Shown here in pieces: positions 26,940-36,356 of a DNA stretch of 64,000 nucleotides. The first letter of the stretch is position 1. The number at the start of each line of letters is the position of its first letter. Source of the stretch: Mesorhizobium loti CJ3sym (GTDB lineage Bacteria; Pseudomonadota; Alphaproteobacteria; Rhizobiales; Rhizobiaceae); assembly GCF_000472785.1 (NCBI RefSeq), contig NZ_AXAL01000001.1, positions 307,070 to 371,069 of the forward strand, read 5' to 3'. The notes beneath the pieces are model-generated. The model was given only the letters and a program-made list of their open reading frames with translations, was not told the origin of the DNA and searched no databases. The position numbers and the translations under genes were made by a program.

Positions 26940-29261
26940 TCAGGCCGCGGAGCGCCGCCCGGGGCTGCCCGGCGGTTCGTGGCCAAGCGGCGTCACCAGC
27001 GTCAGGTCGGGGTAACCGCTCTCGATCAGCTTGACGGCGGCCTGCGTGACCTCATCGTCCGGTTCGAGCATAGACAGGAACACTTCCGTGGCCTCGCCGC
27101 CCAGGCGGCTGATGCCCTGCGCATCGGCCGGCCCGCATTCGACCACCACGAGGTCATAGGCGGTGGTCAGCGACTGCATGATGATCGGCAGCCGGTCGGC
27201 GGCGCGCATGGCGCGGACCGGATCGGCGGTACCGACGGGAATGACGTGGCAATCGGAATAGAGATCGGCATGGATCACGTCGCTGAACTGCGCCTGCGAG
27301 GCCAGCAGATCGGTGATGCCCGGGAAAAGCCCGCTGTCCAGCATCGGCCGCGAAGCGGCACCCGAGGCGGTCAGGTCGAGCAGCAGGACGCGCAGGCCGG
27401 CGTCGGAGACCTCACGCGCCACCAGGACCGCGGATGCGGCCGCCTCGTCACCTTCGGGCGAAACAAATATGGCGCGCGCGGCGCCACTGGCGATCAGCTT
27501 TTCCGCGGCCTTCTCGATGTCGATCTCGCCGAGCACCGAGCGCGGCCGCTGGACCTCCAACGCGGGCTCGGGCTCGACGACTGATACAGCCTCTGCAATG
27601 GGCACGGCCTTGGCCACAGATTCGGCCACGGCAACAGGCTCGGCGATAGCAACAGGCTCGGACGTTGTAGATGGCTGCGGCATCGACAACATTTCCGGAT
27701 CCGCAACCATTTCTGGCCATGGCGTCTCGGCGGCACGATTGGCGAGCTCGCTGGCGACAGCCGGTTCCGGGCGGGCGGATGGCTCCAGAGGAGCCGCTGG
27801 CTCCGGTTGGGCAGTTGGCGGCATCGCCACTTCGTCGATCGGCGCAAAACGGGCACCCGTGGCCGGGCGCATGGCGCGGCCCGAGAAGAGCTCCCGCAGC
27901 AGCGTGAAGACCGCCGCCAGCAGAAGCGACGCCGCCGCAGCTGCGCCAACGATCGGCCCGACCTTGGGAAAGTACGGCTCGGAGGGCACCGAGGCCGGCG
28001 AGGCGACGCGGGCGTCGACCGGCACGTAGTTGCGGTCCTTGCGCGAAGCGGCCTCCCGATAATTGGTCAGATAGAGTTCGAGCTGCTGGCGCTTGGCGGC
28101 CGCATCGCGCTGCAGCGCGTCGAGATCGACCTGCTGTTCGCCGGCCTGCGCCGAAGCGGCTTTCAGCGTGTTGACGTCGGCGACGAGCTGGCTTTCGCGT
28201 GCCTTGGCGGCATCGGCCTGCATCACCAGGCCCTTCATGACCTTCTGGGCTTCGCTGCGGATCTGCGCGTCGAGATCGGCCAGCTGTGATTTCGCGGCGC
28301 GAACGCGCGGATGATTGTCGAGCATCGTCGTCGACAGATCGGCGATGTTGGCGCGCAGCTCGGCCTGGCGCTCTCGCAAACGCTGGATCAGGTCGGACGA
28401 CAGCACTTCCGGCAGGGAATCCAGCGAGCCGCCATTCTGCAGCGCCTTGCGCATGCTGTCGGCGGTGCCTTCGGCCGCGGCGCGGTTGGCACGCACGCGC
28501 GACAATTCGGTCGACAGTTCGGCCAACTGCTGGGTCGCCAGAGTGGCATTGTTGCCGCCCATCAGGAGGTCGGACTGGGAGCGGTAAGCCGCAACCTTGG
28601 CCTCGGCATCCCTGACCTGCTTCGACAGATCGGCAATCTCGGGCGCCAGAAAATCCGCGGCGGCGGTGTTCGATTCGCTCTTGGCCGCGCCCTGCCCCGC
28701 AATATAGGTGGCGGCAATGGCATCGGGGATGGAAGCCGCGAACTTGGGATCCTCGGAGGAGAATTCGATGGCAATGATGCGGGTCTTTTCAACGCCAAAA
28801 ACGTTGAGCTTCTCGCGCATCTTCTTCAGGACACGCTCGTCGAGAGGAACATCCGTCGGGTCGTTCTTAAGCCCAAGCAGGACCAGCACGCGGCTCAGAT
28901 ACGACATGTTGGCCGCTTCGTCGAACTCAGGCAGCCGCGACAGGCCGAGTTTCTGCGCCACCTGCTTGAGGATTTCGTTGGACGAAATGATCTGGACTTG
29001 GGTGGCGACCCCCTGCTCGTCGAGGATCGGCTTGTCGCCGTCATTGTTGCTGCCGGCCGGACGAGTATAGACGGATTCGCGCGGGGCGATTTCCACCTGC
29101 GTCTGGGCCTTATAGTGCTTTGTCGCGAATGATGCGAAAGCAAAGGCCAGGCCCGTCAAGACCAGAACGAACAGCAGGATGCGCAGCCAGTTCCTCGCCA
29201 AGCTGGCGAAGAGCTGCCTGAGGTCGACGTCGACATCTGCGGCCGCGGACTGAACGGACAT
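26940..29261 (-). CDS. Wzc/ExoP-like polysaccharide co-polymerase with degenerate kinase domain
   Basis: 773 aa. The Wzz domain has TM1 at about 27-46, a periplasmic coiled-coil region (about 200-410) and TM2 near 436-456. A Pro/Ala/Glu/Val-rich linker (about 480-570) leads to a BY-kinase-like domain. The P-loop position reads FVSPEGDEAAASAV (599-612) with no GKS/T. Walker A' is LLLDLTASG and Walker B is DLVVVECG; there is no C-terminal Tyr cluster. It most likely controls chain length and export without kinase activity. It is divergent from the Wza-like gene. Confidence 0.88.
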   Translation of the reverse strand: MSVQSAAADVDVDLRQLFASLARNWLRILLFVLVLTGLAFAFASFATKHYKAQTQVEIAPRESVYTRPAGSNNDGDKPILDEQGVATQVQIISSNEILKQVAQKLGLSRLPEFDEAANMSYLSRVLVLLGLKNDPTDVPLDERVLKKMREKLNVFGVEKTRIIAIEFSSEDPKFAASIPDAIAATYIAGQGAAKSESNTAAADFLAPEIADLSKQVRDAEAKVAAYRSQSDLLMGGNNATLATQQLAELSTELSRVRANRAAAEGTADSMRKALQNGGSLDSLPEVLSSDLIQRLRERQAELRANIADLSTTMLDNHPRVRAAKSQLADLDAQIRSEAQKVMKGLVMQADAAKARESQLVADVNTLKAASAQAGEQQVDLDALQRDAAAKRQQLELYLTNYREAASRKDRNYVPVDARVASPASVPSEPYFPKVGPIVGAAAAASLLLAAVFTLLRELFSGRAMRPATGARFAPIDEVAMPPTAQPEPAAPLEPSARPEPAVASELANRAAETPWPEMVADPEMLSMPQPSTTSEPVAIAEPVAVAESVAKAVPIAEAVSVVEPEPALEVQRPRSVLGEIDIEKAAEKLIASGAARAIFVSPEGDEAAASAVLVAREVSDAGLRVLLLDLTASGAASRPMLDSGLFPGITDLLASQAQFSDVIHADLYSDCHVIPVGTADPVRAMRAADRLPIIMQSLTTAYDLVVVECGPADAQGISRLGGEATEVFLSMLEPDDEVTQAAVKLIESGYPDLTLVTPLGHEPPGSPGRRSAA

Positions 29262-29519
29262 GCATCCCTACTCCGAAACTGGGTCAGCATGCACCGTAAA
29301 CAACTATGGTAACCCAGTAGTTAAGATCGCGGTAATATTTCGTTAGGGATTACTGGCGAGCAGCAAACAAACCCGCAAAAAACGACAAAACCATTGCCGG
29401 TGTGCGCCGCATCGACCGCCTCCTTTACCGACCATTAACCCTAACAGGATGATAACGAACCTCGATATCAGATGTTTGCTGCGATGCTGCAGCGGCCAGC
29501 CGAAGGTACGTGTCCGGTC

Positions 29520-30083
29520 ATGAAAAGCACTGCTTCTCTCTTTCGCGCGCTGCTTGCCGTATCGATGCTCGCCGGCTGTTCCAGCTACCGGCCGACTCCG
29601 GCGGCCTTCCACGAGGTGCTCGACCAGCCCTACCGCCTCGGCGCCGGCGACCGCATCCGCGTCACCGTATTCGAGCAGGACGGGCTGACCAACACCTACA
29701 GTGTCGACCAGTCCGGCTATCTCTCCTTCCCGCTTGTTGGCGCCATACCGGCGCGTGGCCACACCGCGCAGCAGATGGAAAAGGAAATCGCCGACAAATT
29801 GCGGCAGGGCTATCTGCGCGACCCCGACGTCTCGGTCGAGATCGATCGCTACCGGCCGATCTTCGTCATGGGTGAAGTGGGTGCCGCCGGCCAGTATTCC
29901 TACGTGCCCGGCCTTACCGTGCAGAAAGCCATCGCCATTGCCGGCGGCTTCTCGCCACGCGCCAACCAGGAAAGCGTCGACATCACCCGCGACATCAACG
30001 GCAAGGTGATGACCGGCCGCGTGGTCACATCCGATCCGCTGCTGCCCGGAGACACTGTCTACGTCCGCGAACGCCTGTTCTGA
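29520..30083 (+). CDS. Wza-like polysaccharide export lipoprotein
   Basis: 187 aa. A lipoprotein signal with lipobox LAGC is followed by a Poly_export domain (YRLGAGDRIRVTVFEQDGL, GYLSFPLVGAIPARG) and an SLBB domain (RPIFVMGEVGAAGQYSYVPG). It is shorter than E. coli Wza, as in rhizobial ExoF/PssN-like forms. It probably forms or caps the outer-membrane channel for exopolysaccharide. The ATG at 29520 gives the lipoprotein signal; a TTG/ATG upstream is less likely. Confidence 0.9.
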   Translation: MKSTASLFRALLAVSMLAGCSSYRPTPAAFHEVLDQPYRLGAGDRIRVTVFEQDGLTNTYSVDQSGYLSFPLVGAIPARGHTAQQMEKEIADKLRQGYLRDPDVSVEIDRYRPIFVMGEVGAAGQYSYVPGLTVQKAIAIAGGFSPRANQESVDITRDINGKVMTGRVVTSDPLLPGDTVYVRERLF

Positions 30084-30093
30084 CAGACCCCAC

Positions 30094-31224
30094 GTGGCGG
30101 ACAAGCTCAGGATCGTCCACTGCTTTCGCTCACCCGTCGGCGGAATTTTCCGTCATGTGCGCGACCTGACGGAAGCGCAGGTTGCCGCGGGCCATATGGT
30201 CGGAATCGTCTGCGATTCAACCACCGGCGGCGAATTCGAGGAGCGTCTGTTCGCGCAGATGAAGGACATGCTGGCGCTGGGTATCCATCGCACGCCAATG
30301 CAGCGCCATGTCGGCCCGGGCGATCTCGCCTCGGCCCGGCGCACCTACAGGATCATCAAGGAATTGCGGCCGGACGTGTTGCACGGGCACGGCGCCAAGG
30401 GTGGCGCCTATGCCCGTCTGTTCGGCTCATTGTTGCGGGTATCAAGGTCTCGCGTAGCCCGCCTTTATTCGCCGCATGGCGGCTCTCTCCACTATGACGA
30501 GAGCACAGCCACCGGAAAGCTGTTCTTCGCGCTCGAGCGCTTCATGGCACGCTTCACCGACTGCCTGTTGTTCGTCTCGGACTATGAGCGGCGGACCTAT
30601 CGCAGGAAGGTGGGCGAGCCGCCGATCCCCAACATTCTGGTCTACAACGGACTGCGCACCGCCGAATTCGAGCCGGTGATCACCGTTACCGATGCGGCGG
30701 ATCTGCTCTACATCGGCATGATGCGGGACCTGAAGGGGCCCGACATCTTCATCGACGCCCTGGCCGCCGCCGGTCCGCAGCTCGGCCGTGCGCTGAGCGC
30801 GGTGATGGTCGGCGACGGCGATGACCTGCCGCGCTACCACGCGCAGGTAGAGCGCCTGGGACTTCAAGGCAACGTCCGCTTCCTGCCGCCAATGCCGGCC
30901 AGGGAAGCCTTTGCGCTGGCGGCGCTCGTCGTGGTTCCCTCGCGCGCGGAAGCCATGCCCTATATCGTGCTGGAGACGCTTGCCGCAGCGAGACCGATGA
31001 TCGCGACGTCCGTCGGCGGCATACCGGAGATTTTTGGCTCCGGCTCCCCTGCCTTGATTCGCCCCGATCCGGCCGAACTCGCTGACAAGATGAGTGAGGC
31101 GCTTGCCGACCTTGCCGCCTACAGCAAACTGATGCCCGCTGCCGTCAGCCTCCGGGCGCGCTTCGGCGCCGACGTCATGGCCGCCGAAATCGAGAAGGCT
31201 TATTTCGCCGCGCTGGACAGGTAG
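30094..31224 (+). CDS. Glycosyltransferase family 4 (GT-B)
   Basis: 376 aa from GTG at 30094. It starts LRIVHCFRSPVGGIFRHVRDL (GG nucleotide-binding start), with DVLHGHGAKGGAYARL, YSPHGGSLHYD and, in the C-terminal Glycos_transf_1 domain, VVPSRAEAMPYIVLETLAAARPMIATSVGGIPEI, which has the E(x7)E catalytic pattern. It adds a sugar to a lipid-linked EPS repeat unit. It follows the wza-like gene by 10 bp. Confidence 0.9.
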   Translation: MADKLRIVHCFRSPVGGIFRHVRDLTEAQVAAGHMVGIVCDSTTGGEFEERLFAQMKDMLALGIHRTPMQRHVGPGDLASARRTYRIIKELRPDVLHGHGAKGGAYARLFGSLLRVSRSRVARLYSPHGGSLHYDESTATGKLFFALERFMARFTDCLLFVSDYERRTYRRKVGEPPIPNILVYNGLRTAEFEPVITVTDAADLLYIGMMRDLKGPDIFIDALAAAGPQLGRALSAVMVGDGDDLPRYHAQVERLGLQGNVRFLPPMPAREAFALAALVVVPSRAEAMPYIVLETLAAARPMIATSVGGIPEIFGSGSPALIRPDPAELADKMSEALADLAAYSKLMPAAVSLRARFGADVMAAEIEKAYFAALDR

Positions 31225-31314
31225 CGCCCAAGCCTTTCCAAAGCCACGCGTTGTTTCAAGGGTTTCTTAGCTCTCTTTTGCTATTGCGTCAGGGGAAGCT
31301 TGCGGACAGCCCCC

Positions 31315-32850
31315 ATGAACGAGATCGACCCCGCACACCGCTTTTCACCAGAAGCCGTGCGCAAATTCGAGGCACCGACCGAAGGCGACACGCCCGGCGG
31401 CATGAATGACGTTGCCCGACAGGTCGCTTCGCAATACCGGCGCGATACGATGTCGCCGATCATGGTCAGCGGCGTGCTGCGCATGGTCGAATTCGGCTTG
31501 CTGTTCCTTTCGGGCCTTGGCGTCTACTTCCACTATGTCGGGTTCTTCAACTATCTCGCCTGGCAATATCCGCTGACGATGGCCGCAGCTTCGTTCCTTG
31601 CCGTAGTGCTGCTCGACGTCAGCGACTGCTACCAGGTCGTCTCGTTGATGCGGCCCATCGCCAATTTCGGCCGCATCCTGCTGGCCTGGGCCGGCGCCTT
31701 CGCGCTGATGGCTTTGACCGCTTTTGCCGTGAAGATGTCGGAAGACTACTCGCGCCTTTTGTTCGGCACCTGGTTCGTCGTCGGTTTCGTTCTCCTCTTC
31801 GGTCTCAGGCTGGTGATGTCGAAACTCATCCGGCGCTGGGCGCGCGATGGCCGCATGGAACGGCGCGCCGTCATTGTCGGCGGTGGCAAGGCGGCAGAAG
31901 TGCTGATCCGCTCGGTTGAAAAGCAACCCTACAACGATATCCGCATCTGCGGCATCTTCGATGATCGCGGCGACAAGCGCTCGCCGCCGATCGTTGCCGG
32001 CTATCCCAAGCTCGGCACCATTTCGGAACTAATCGAATTCGCCCGCATCGCCCGCATCGACATGCTGATCGTGTCGCTGCCGCTGACGGCTGAAATGCGT
32101 GTGCTGCAGCTGTTGAAGAAGCTGTGGGTGCTGCCGGTCGATATCCGCTTGTCGGCGCATTCCAACGCGCTGCAGTTTCGCCCGCGCGCCTATTCCTTCA
32201 TCGGCTCGGTGCCGATGCTGGATATTTTCGACAGGCCGATCAACGACTGGGATTCGGTCGCCAAGCGTGCCTTCGATATCATTTTCAGCCTCATCGGCAT
32301 CGTGGTGTTCTCGCCAGTGATGCTGGCAACCGCCATCGCCATCAAGCTCGACAGCAAGGGACCGGTGCTGTTCAAGCAAAAGCGGCACGGCTTCAACAAC
32401 GAGATCATCGAGGTCTACAAGTTTCGCTCGATGTACACCGACCGCTCGGATCCGACCGCCAAGCAGACCGTGACCAAGAACGATCCGCGCGTCACCCGCG
32501 TCGGCCGCTTCATCCGCAAGACGTCGATCGACGAGCTGCCGCAGTTCGTCAATTCGCTGCTGGGCTCGCTGTCGCTGATCGGCCCGCGCCCGCATGCCAT
32601 CGCCGCGCAGTCTCACAACCTGCTCTACAACGAGGTAGTCGACGGCTACTTCGCTCGCCACAAGGTCAAGCCCGGCGTCACCGGCTGGGCACAGATCAAT
32701 GGCTGGAGGGGCGAGATGGACACCAACGAGAAGATCCGCATGCGGACCGAATACGATCTCTATTACATCGAGAACTGGTCGCTGCTGTTCGATCTCAGAA
32801 TCCTGTTCCTGACACCGGTACGGCTGCTCAACACGGAAAACGCCTATTGA
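31315..32850 (+). CDS. Polyprenyl-phosphate sugar-1-phosphate transferase (WbaP/WcaJ-like)
   Basis: 511 aa. It has four to five N-terminal membrane segments, a CoA_binding_3-like middle domain (ERRAVIVGGGKAAEVLIRSV) and a C-terminal Bac_transf domain: KRAFDIIFSLIGIVVFSPVM, FKQKRHGFNN, YKFRSMYTD, RKTSIDELPQF and HKVKPGVTGWAQINGWRG. It starts EPS repeat-unit assembly by loading a hexose-1-phosphate on undecaprenyl phosphate. The ATG at 31315 is used; a TTG at 31300 with AGGGG ahead is an alternative. Confidence 0.92.
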   Translation: MNEIDPAHRFSPEAVRKFEAPTEGDTPGGMNDVARQVASQYRRDTMSPIMVSGVLRMVEFGLLFLSGLGVYFHYVGFFNYLAWQYPLTMAAASFLAVVLLDVSDCYQVVSLMRPIANFGRILLAWAGAFALMALTAFAVKMSEDYSRLLFGTWFVVGFVLLFGLRLVMSKLIRRWARDGRMERRAVIVGGGKAAEVLIRSVEKQPYNDIRICGIFDDRGDKRSPPIVAGYPKLGTISELIEFARIARIDMLIVSLPLTAEMRVLQLLKKLWVLPVDIRLSAHSNALQFRPRAYSFIGSVPMLDIFDRPINDWDSVAKRAFDIIFSLIGIVVFSPVMLATAIAIKLDSKGPVLFKQKRHGFNNEIIEVYKFRSMYTDRSDPTAKQTVTKNDPRVTRVGRFIRKTSIDELPQFVNSLLGSLSLIGPRPHAIAAQSHNLLYNEVVDGYFARHKVKPGVTGWAQINGWRGEMDTNEKIRMRTEYDLYYIENWSLLFDLRILFLTPVRLLNTENAY

Positions 32851-34118
32851 GCGCGATTTCCCACGAGCTGCCGTCGGCCGCGGTCAACGCCAAGCTGATC
32901 GCGCTGATTTCGACCGGTGCGGTGGTGGTCGGCATCCTTTTGTCCGGCTTCGTCATCAGCGAACCGGCGCCTTACGAAATCTACATGGCCGGCCTGATCG
33001 TCATCTGGGCACTGTTTGGCCTGAGGATTTCCCGCGCGGCGGCACCGCTGCTGGTGCTGCTGGTGACGATGAACATCGGCGGCATGATCTCGATGACGCA
33101 AATGGCGGACCTCGCCTTCACGCCGCTCTATCTCTCCGTGTCGCTGTTCCTGGCCTTCAGCGCGGTGTTCTTCGCCTCGATCACCGCCACGCAGCCCGGC
33201 CTCTACCGGCTGATCTTCAATGCCTATGTCGTCTCGGCGGTGGCGACTTCGCTGCTCGGCATAGCAGGCTATTTCCATGCCTTTCCCGGCGCCGAAATCT
33301 TCACCAAATATGATCGCGCCGCCGGCGCCTTCCAGGATCCGAACGTCTTCGGACCTTTTCTGGTGCTGCCCGGCATCTATCTGCTCTACCTGATCCTGAC
33401 CGGTTCGGTCTCGCGCATGCCGGTGCTGGCGGTGCCGCTGCTGATCATCACATTGGGCATCTTCTTCTCCTTCTCGCGTGGCGCCTGGGGCATGTTCGCG
33501 GTTTCGGCCGTGCTGCTCACCGGCTGCCTGTTCCTGCAGAGCAACAGCGGCAAGTTCCGGCTGCGCGTGGTGATCATGACCATTGCCGCGCTGTCGTTGC
33601 TGACGATCGCCATCATCGTCATCCTGCAGCTGCCCGGCGTGTCGGAGATGTTCACCCAGCGCGCCCATCTCGAGCAGAGCTACGACACCGCGCGCCTCGG
33701 CCGCTTCGCCCGCTACACGATTGGCTTCCAGATGGCGATGGAGCATCCGTTCGGCATCGGACCGCTGGTCTTCGGCAAGATGTTCGGCGAGGATACGCAC
33801 GACATCTGGCTGAAAATGCTGATGGACTATGGCTGGCTCGGCTTCGTGTCGTTCCTGACGCTCGTCTTGTGGACCATCGCAGCCGGGTTCCGAATCCTTT
33901 TGCGCGACCGGCCGTGGCAACCCTATCTGCTGTGCGCCTATGTCGCCTTCATCGGCAATATCGGGCTCGGCACCTTCATCGACATCGACCACTGGCGCCA
34001 CATGTATCTGCTGCTCGGCCTGATCTGGGGCGCGATCGCCCTGGAATACCGCCACCAGCGGCAATTGCTGCGGGCATTTCCAGGCGTGTCGGCGATCACA
34101 TCCATACCAGCGCGATAA
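32847..34118 (+). CDS. O-antigen ligase/polymerase-like membrane protein (Wzy/WaaL family)
   Basis: 423 aa with about ten to twelve membrane segments. The signature region reads AAGAFQDPNVFGPFLVLPG and FFSFSRGAWGMFAVSAVLL, followed by RLGRFARYTIGFQMAMEHPFGIGP and DTHDIWLKMLMDYGWLG. These are typical of the Wzy_C/O-antigen ligase superfamily in rhizobial EPS loci, which makes a polymerase role likely. The only suitable start, TTG at 32847, overlaps the previous stop (TTGA). A long in-frame upstream extension is a shadow of the preceding gene. Confidence 0.87.
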   Translation: MSAISHELPSAAVNAKLIALISTGAVVVGILLSGFVISEPAPYEIYMAGLIVIWALFGLRISRAAAPLLVLLVTMNIGGMISMTQMADLAFTPLYLSVSLFLAFSAVFFASITATQPGLYRLIFNAYVVSAVATSLLGIAGYFHAFPGAEIFTKYDRAAGAFQDPNVFGPFLVLPGIYLLYLILTGSVSRMPVLAVPLLIITLGIFFSFSRGAWGMFAVSAVLLTGCLFLQSNSGKFRLRVVIMTIAALSLLTIAIIVILQLPGVSEMFTQRAHLEQSYDTARLGRFARYTIGFQMAMEHPFGIGPLVFGKMFGEDTHDIWLKMLMDYGWLGFVSFLTLVLWTIAAGFRILLRDRPWQPYLLCAYVAFIGNIGLGTFIDIDHWRHMYLLLGLIWGAIALEYRHQRQLLRAFPGVSAITSIPAR

Positions 34119-34132
34119 ACGCCGAATTTCGG

Positions 34133-34162
34133 TTGACCCGAACAGGGTTATCACGATACATC
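34133..34162 (+). promoter_or_regulatory. Probable promoter of tRNA-Pro
   Basis: TTGACC (34133-34138), an 18-bp spacer and TACATC (34157-34162), ending 10 bp before the tRNA. The -10 match is weak. Confidence 0.4.
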
Positions 34163-34171
34163 GCGACCGGT

Positions 34172-34249
<78 letters not shown>

Positions 34250-34330
34250 TTTTAAGCAAGGACTTGCCCCCGAAGTCCACCTGGCCAGATCAGCCAATTC
34301 TCGAACGCCGCTCCCTCTACCCTGCTGGTT

Positions 34331-34837
34331 TCAACTCGGATTGGATTCGGCGTCCAAACCCTGGCACACATCAACCCACGCCGCGCCGGTAAGCTCAACC
34401 ATCCTCTGCGGGGCGATCCGCACCGCTGCGTTGGTGGCGCCAGCGGCAGGTACCACCTCGTCGAATTCGCGCAGCGACACGTCGCAATAGACCGGCAGCG
34501 GCGCCGGCAGGCCGAACGGGCAGACACCGCCCACCGGATGGCTTGTGGCAGTGACAACTTCCTCGGCGTCAAGCATGCGCGGCTTGCCGCCGAACTGGTC
34601 CTTGAACTTGCGGTTGTCCAGCCTGGCAATGCCGCTGGTCACGACCAGCATGGTGCGGTCGCCGACGCGCAGGCAGATGGTCTTGGCGATCTGCGCCGGC
34701 AGGACGCCATGCGCTTCCGCCGCCAGCGTCACCGTCGCGGAACTTGCTTGCGTGACGATGACCTCGATGTCAGGAGCATGAGCGGCGAAGAAGGCACGAA
34801 CGGAGTCCAGGCTCATATCGGAAAAACCATGGGTCAA
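34331..34837 (-). CDS. YbaK/EbsC-family aminoacyl-tRNA deacylase
   Basis: 168 aa. YbaK fold marks are VIVTQASSATVTLAAEAHGVLPAQIAKTICLRVGD, with the conserved Lys K52, then LDNRKFKDQFGGKPRMLDAEEV and HPVGGVCPFGLP. Members hydrolyse mischarged tRNAs (for example Cys- or Ala-tRNA-Pro) in trans. Its position 82 bp from tRNA-Pro is suggestive given that several members edit tRNA-Pro, but could be chance. A second start at 34816 is possible. Confidence 0.88.
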   Translation of the reverse strand: MTHGFSDMSLDSVRAFFAAHAPDIEVIVTQASSATVTLAAEAHGVLPAQIAKTICLRVGDRTMLVVTSGIARLDNRKFKDQFGGKPRMLDAEEVVTATSHPVGGVCPFGLPAPLPVYCDVSLREFDEVVPAAGATNAAVRIAPQRMVELTGAAWVDVCQGLDAESNPS

Positions 34838-34950
34838 ACCCTATTCAGGGCTAGGCGATTGGCAGGGATTTGGATGCACCCCGTATAAACACGTGCGATC
34901 GGCAAATGGGCAAGCCCGGCCTGCCGGAGAACACTGTCAAATCAAGAAGA

Positions 34951-34977
34951 AACCCGCCAAACGGGCCTTGGCGGGTT
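34951..34977 (-). terminator. Rho-independent terminator of the XRE regulator gene
   Basis: AACCCGCCAA and TTGGCGGGTT form a 10-bp stem with a 7-nt loop. The minus strand continues TCTTCTTGATTT. It lies 23 bp past the regulator stop. Confidence 0.75.
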
Positions 34978-34999
34978 CTCTTGCATGACTTGTACTGAT

Positions 35000-35284
35000 C
35001 TATGCCTGCGGTCGGCCTTGCGCGGCCGGCGTCGGTGCGGCGGAGGCGAAGGGAGCGTCCTGGGGCAGTCCAAGCGCGGACGCGATACGGCGCAGCTTCG
35101 AGCGATCGGCCGCCCGGCCGTTCTCGATATCCTCGATCTCGCCGACCGAGAGGCCGCAAGTCAGGGAAAGCTCTTCCACGCTGTATCCGCGGGTTTCCCG
35201 CATGGCTCTGAGGGTGGTGTAATCCGGCCCGATCTCACTGGCTAACGGTTCGGAGAGGGCATGGCTTGTTGCATTGTAGGGCAT
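35000..35284 (-). CDS. XRE-family helix-turn-helix regulator
   Basis: 94 aa. The HTH_3 domain spans about 25-75: LRAMRETRGYSVEELSLTCGLSVGEIEDIENGRAADRSKLRRIASALGL, the Cro/CI pattern in which the second helix pair contacts DNA. There is no ligand domain. The ATG at 35284 has GGAG six bases upstream and is preferred over 35317. The target is unknown; it faces away from the DUF5666-like gene across a 287-bp gap in which I see no clear operator. Confidence 0.85.
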   Translation of the reverse strand: MPYNATSHALSEPLASEIGPDYTTLRAMRETRGYSVEELSLTCGLSVGEIEDIENGRAADRSKLRRIASALGLPQDAPFASAAPTPAAQGRPQA

Positions 35285-35570
35285 TGGCAACTCCGGTGGC
35301 TGAAAGCGTTTGATCAAAATGGAGTGTTGCCTGAGACGGCCGGAACATGCCCGCTCGCCGGCGATTTGCCAAGAGCCAAACAGGCCGTCACGCTATCGTG
35401 AACCTCTGGCATGCCACGCGGCGGTTTCACGCATATCGGCGCCATCAAGTTCTTTTGAACACGCCAACACCTTTTTGCCCGGAGGTTTGGGCCCACCTGT
35501 TCGTTGTTCTGATGCGCTGGGGTGAAAACCATCCGGTTCCAGCCAGCCCGTTCCCAGAAGGATCCCTGCA

Positions 35571-36185
35571 ATGAACCTCAAGATAGTCATGGTCGTGCTC
35601 GGCACGATCTCAAGCCTTTCCGTTGCCGCCGTGAGCGGCGCTCAAGCCGCGGACGCGGTGCGCGTGCGCGGTACGGTGGTCAGTTTCGACCCATCGCTGC
35701 TCACCGTGAAAACCCGCCAGGGCGAGACTTCCGCGATCAAGCTCAATACCGGCTGGAAGATTTCCGGCGTCGCCAGCGCCTCCGAAAAGGACATCAAACA
35801 GGGCGATTTCCTCGGCATCGCCTCCGTTTCGAAGGCCGATGGCGGCAGCGGCGCACTGGAAGTGGTGATTTTCCCGGCCGCCTTGAAAGGCACCGGCGAG
35901 GGTGACCGCCCCTGGGACCTGCAGCCGAACAGCCGCATGACCAATGGCACTGTCGCCGACGTCACCGATATCAACGGGCGAGCTGTGACCCTGACCTACG
36001 ACAACGGGCAGACAAAGAAGATTTCGATCCCCGACAGCACGCCAGTCGTGACCTTTGCCCCGGCCACGCCGACCGATCTCAAGCCAGGCGCGACGGTCTT
36101 CGTTAACGCTCAGCGTGAGGCTGACGGCACGCTGAGTTCCAGCCGCGTGGTGGTCGGAACCAATGGCGTGGCTCCGCCGATGTAG
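35571..36185 (+). CDS. Exported DUF5666-like beta-rich protein
   Basis: 204 aa with a signal peptide ending GAQA-ADA. Two OB-like repeats follow: VRVRGTVVSFDPSLLTVKTRQGE...IKQGDFLGIASV and GTVADVTDINGRAVTLTYDNGQTKKISIP...LKPGATVFVNAQREADG. The 'G-x-V-x-x-(7)-L/V-T-V-K...K-x-G-x-x-V' layout fits DUF5666-type periplasmic proteins. AAGGATCCCTGCA precedes the ATG. Function unknown. Confidence 0.72.
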   Translation: MNLKIVMVVLGTISSLSVAAVSGAQAADAVRVRGTVVSFDPSLLTVKTRQGETSAIKLNTGWKISGVASASEKDIKQGDFLGIASVSKADGGSGALEVVIFPAALKGTGEGDRPWDLQPNSRMTNGTVADVTDINGRAVTLTYDNGQTKKISIPDSTPVVTFAPATPTDLKPGATVFVNAQREADGTLSSSRVVVGTNGVAPPM

Positions 36186-36356
36186 CTTTTTAGGCCTGCC
36201 GGTGGTGGCGACCAACCTGGATTTCCCAGAAACAGTCCAGAAACAAAATTCTACAATCGGGAAATACTGACGAAAAAAATGGGGTGCGTAATCCCATTCG
36301 CGGCGGTCGGGCTATCGACCCGATTCATATATGCCTGCGAAAAAAGGAAACGATCC

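Noticed and set aside
29321..29335. CtrA-type box in the wzc/wza control region
   Set aside because: TTAA-N7-GTAA misses one base in the second half, and AT-rich matches are expected by chance here.
32124..32846. In-frame N-terminal extension of the O-antigen ligase-like gene
   Set aside because: It overlaps the sugar transferase gene in another frame and reads as Arg/His-rich noise.
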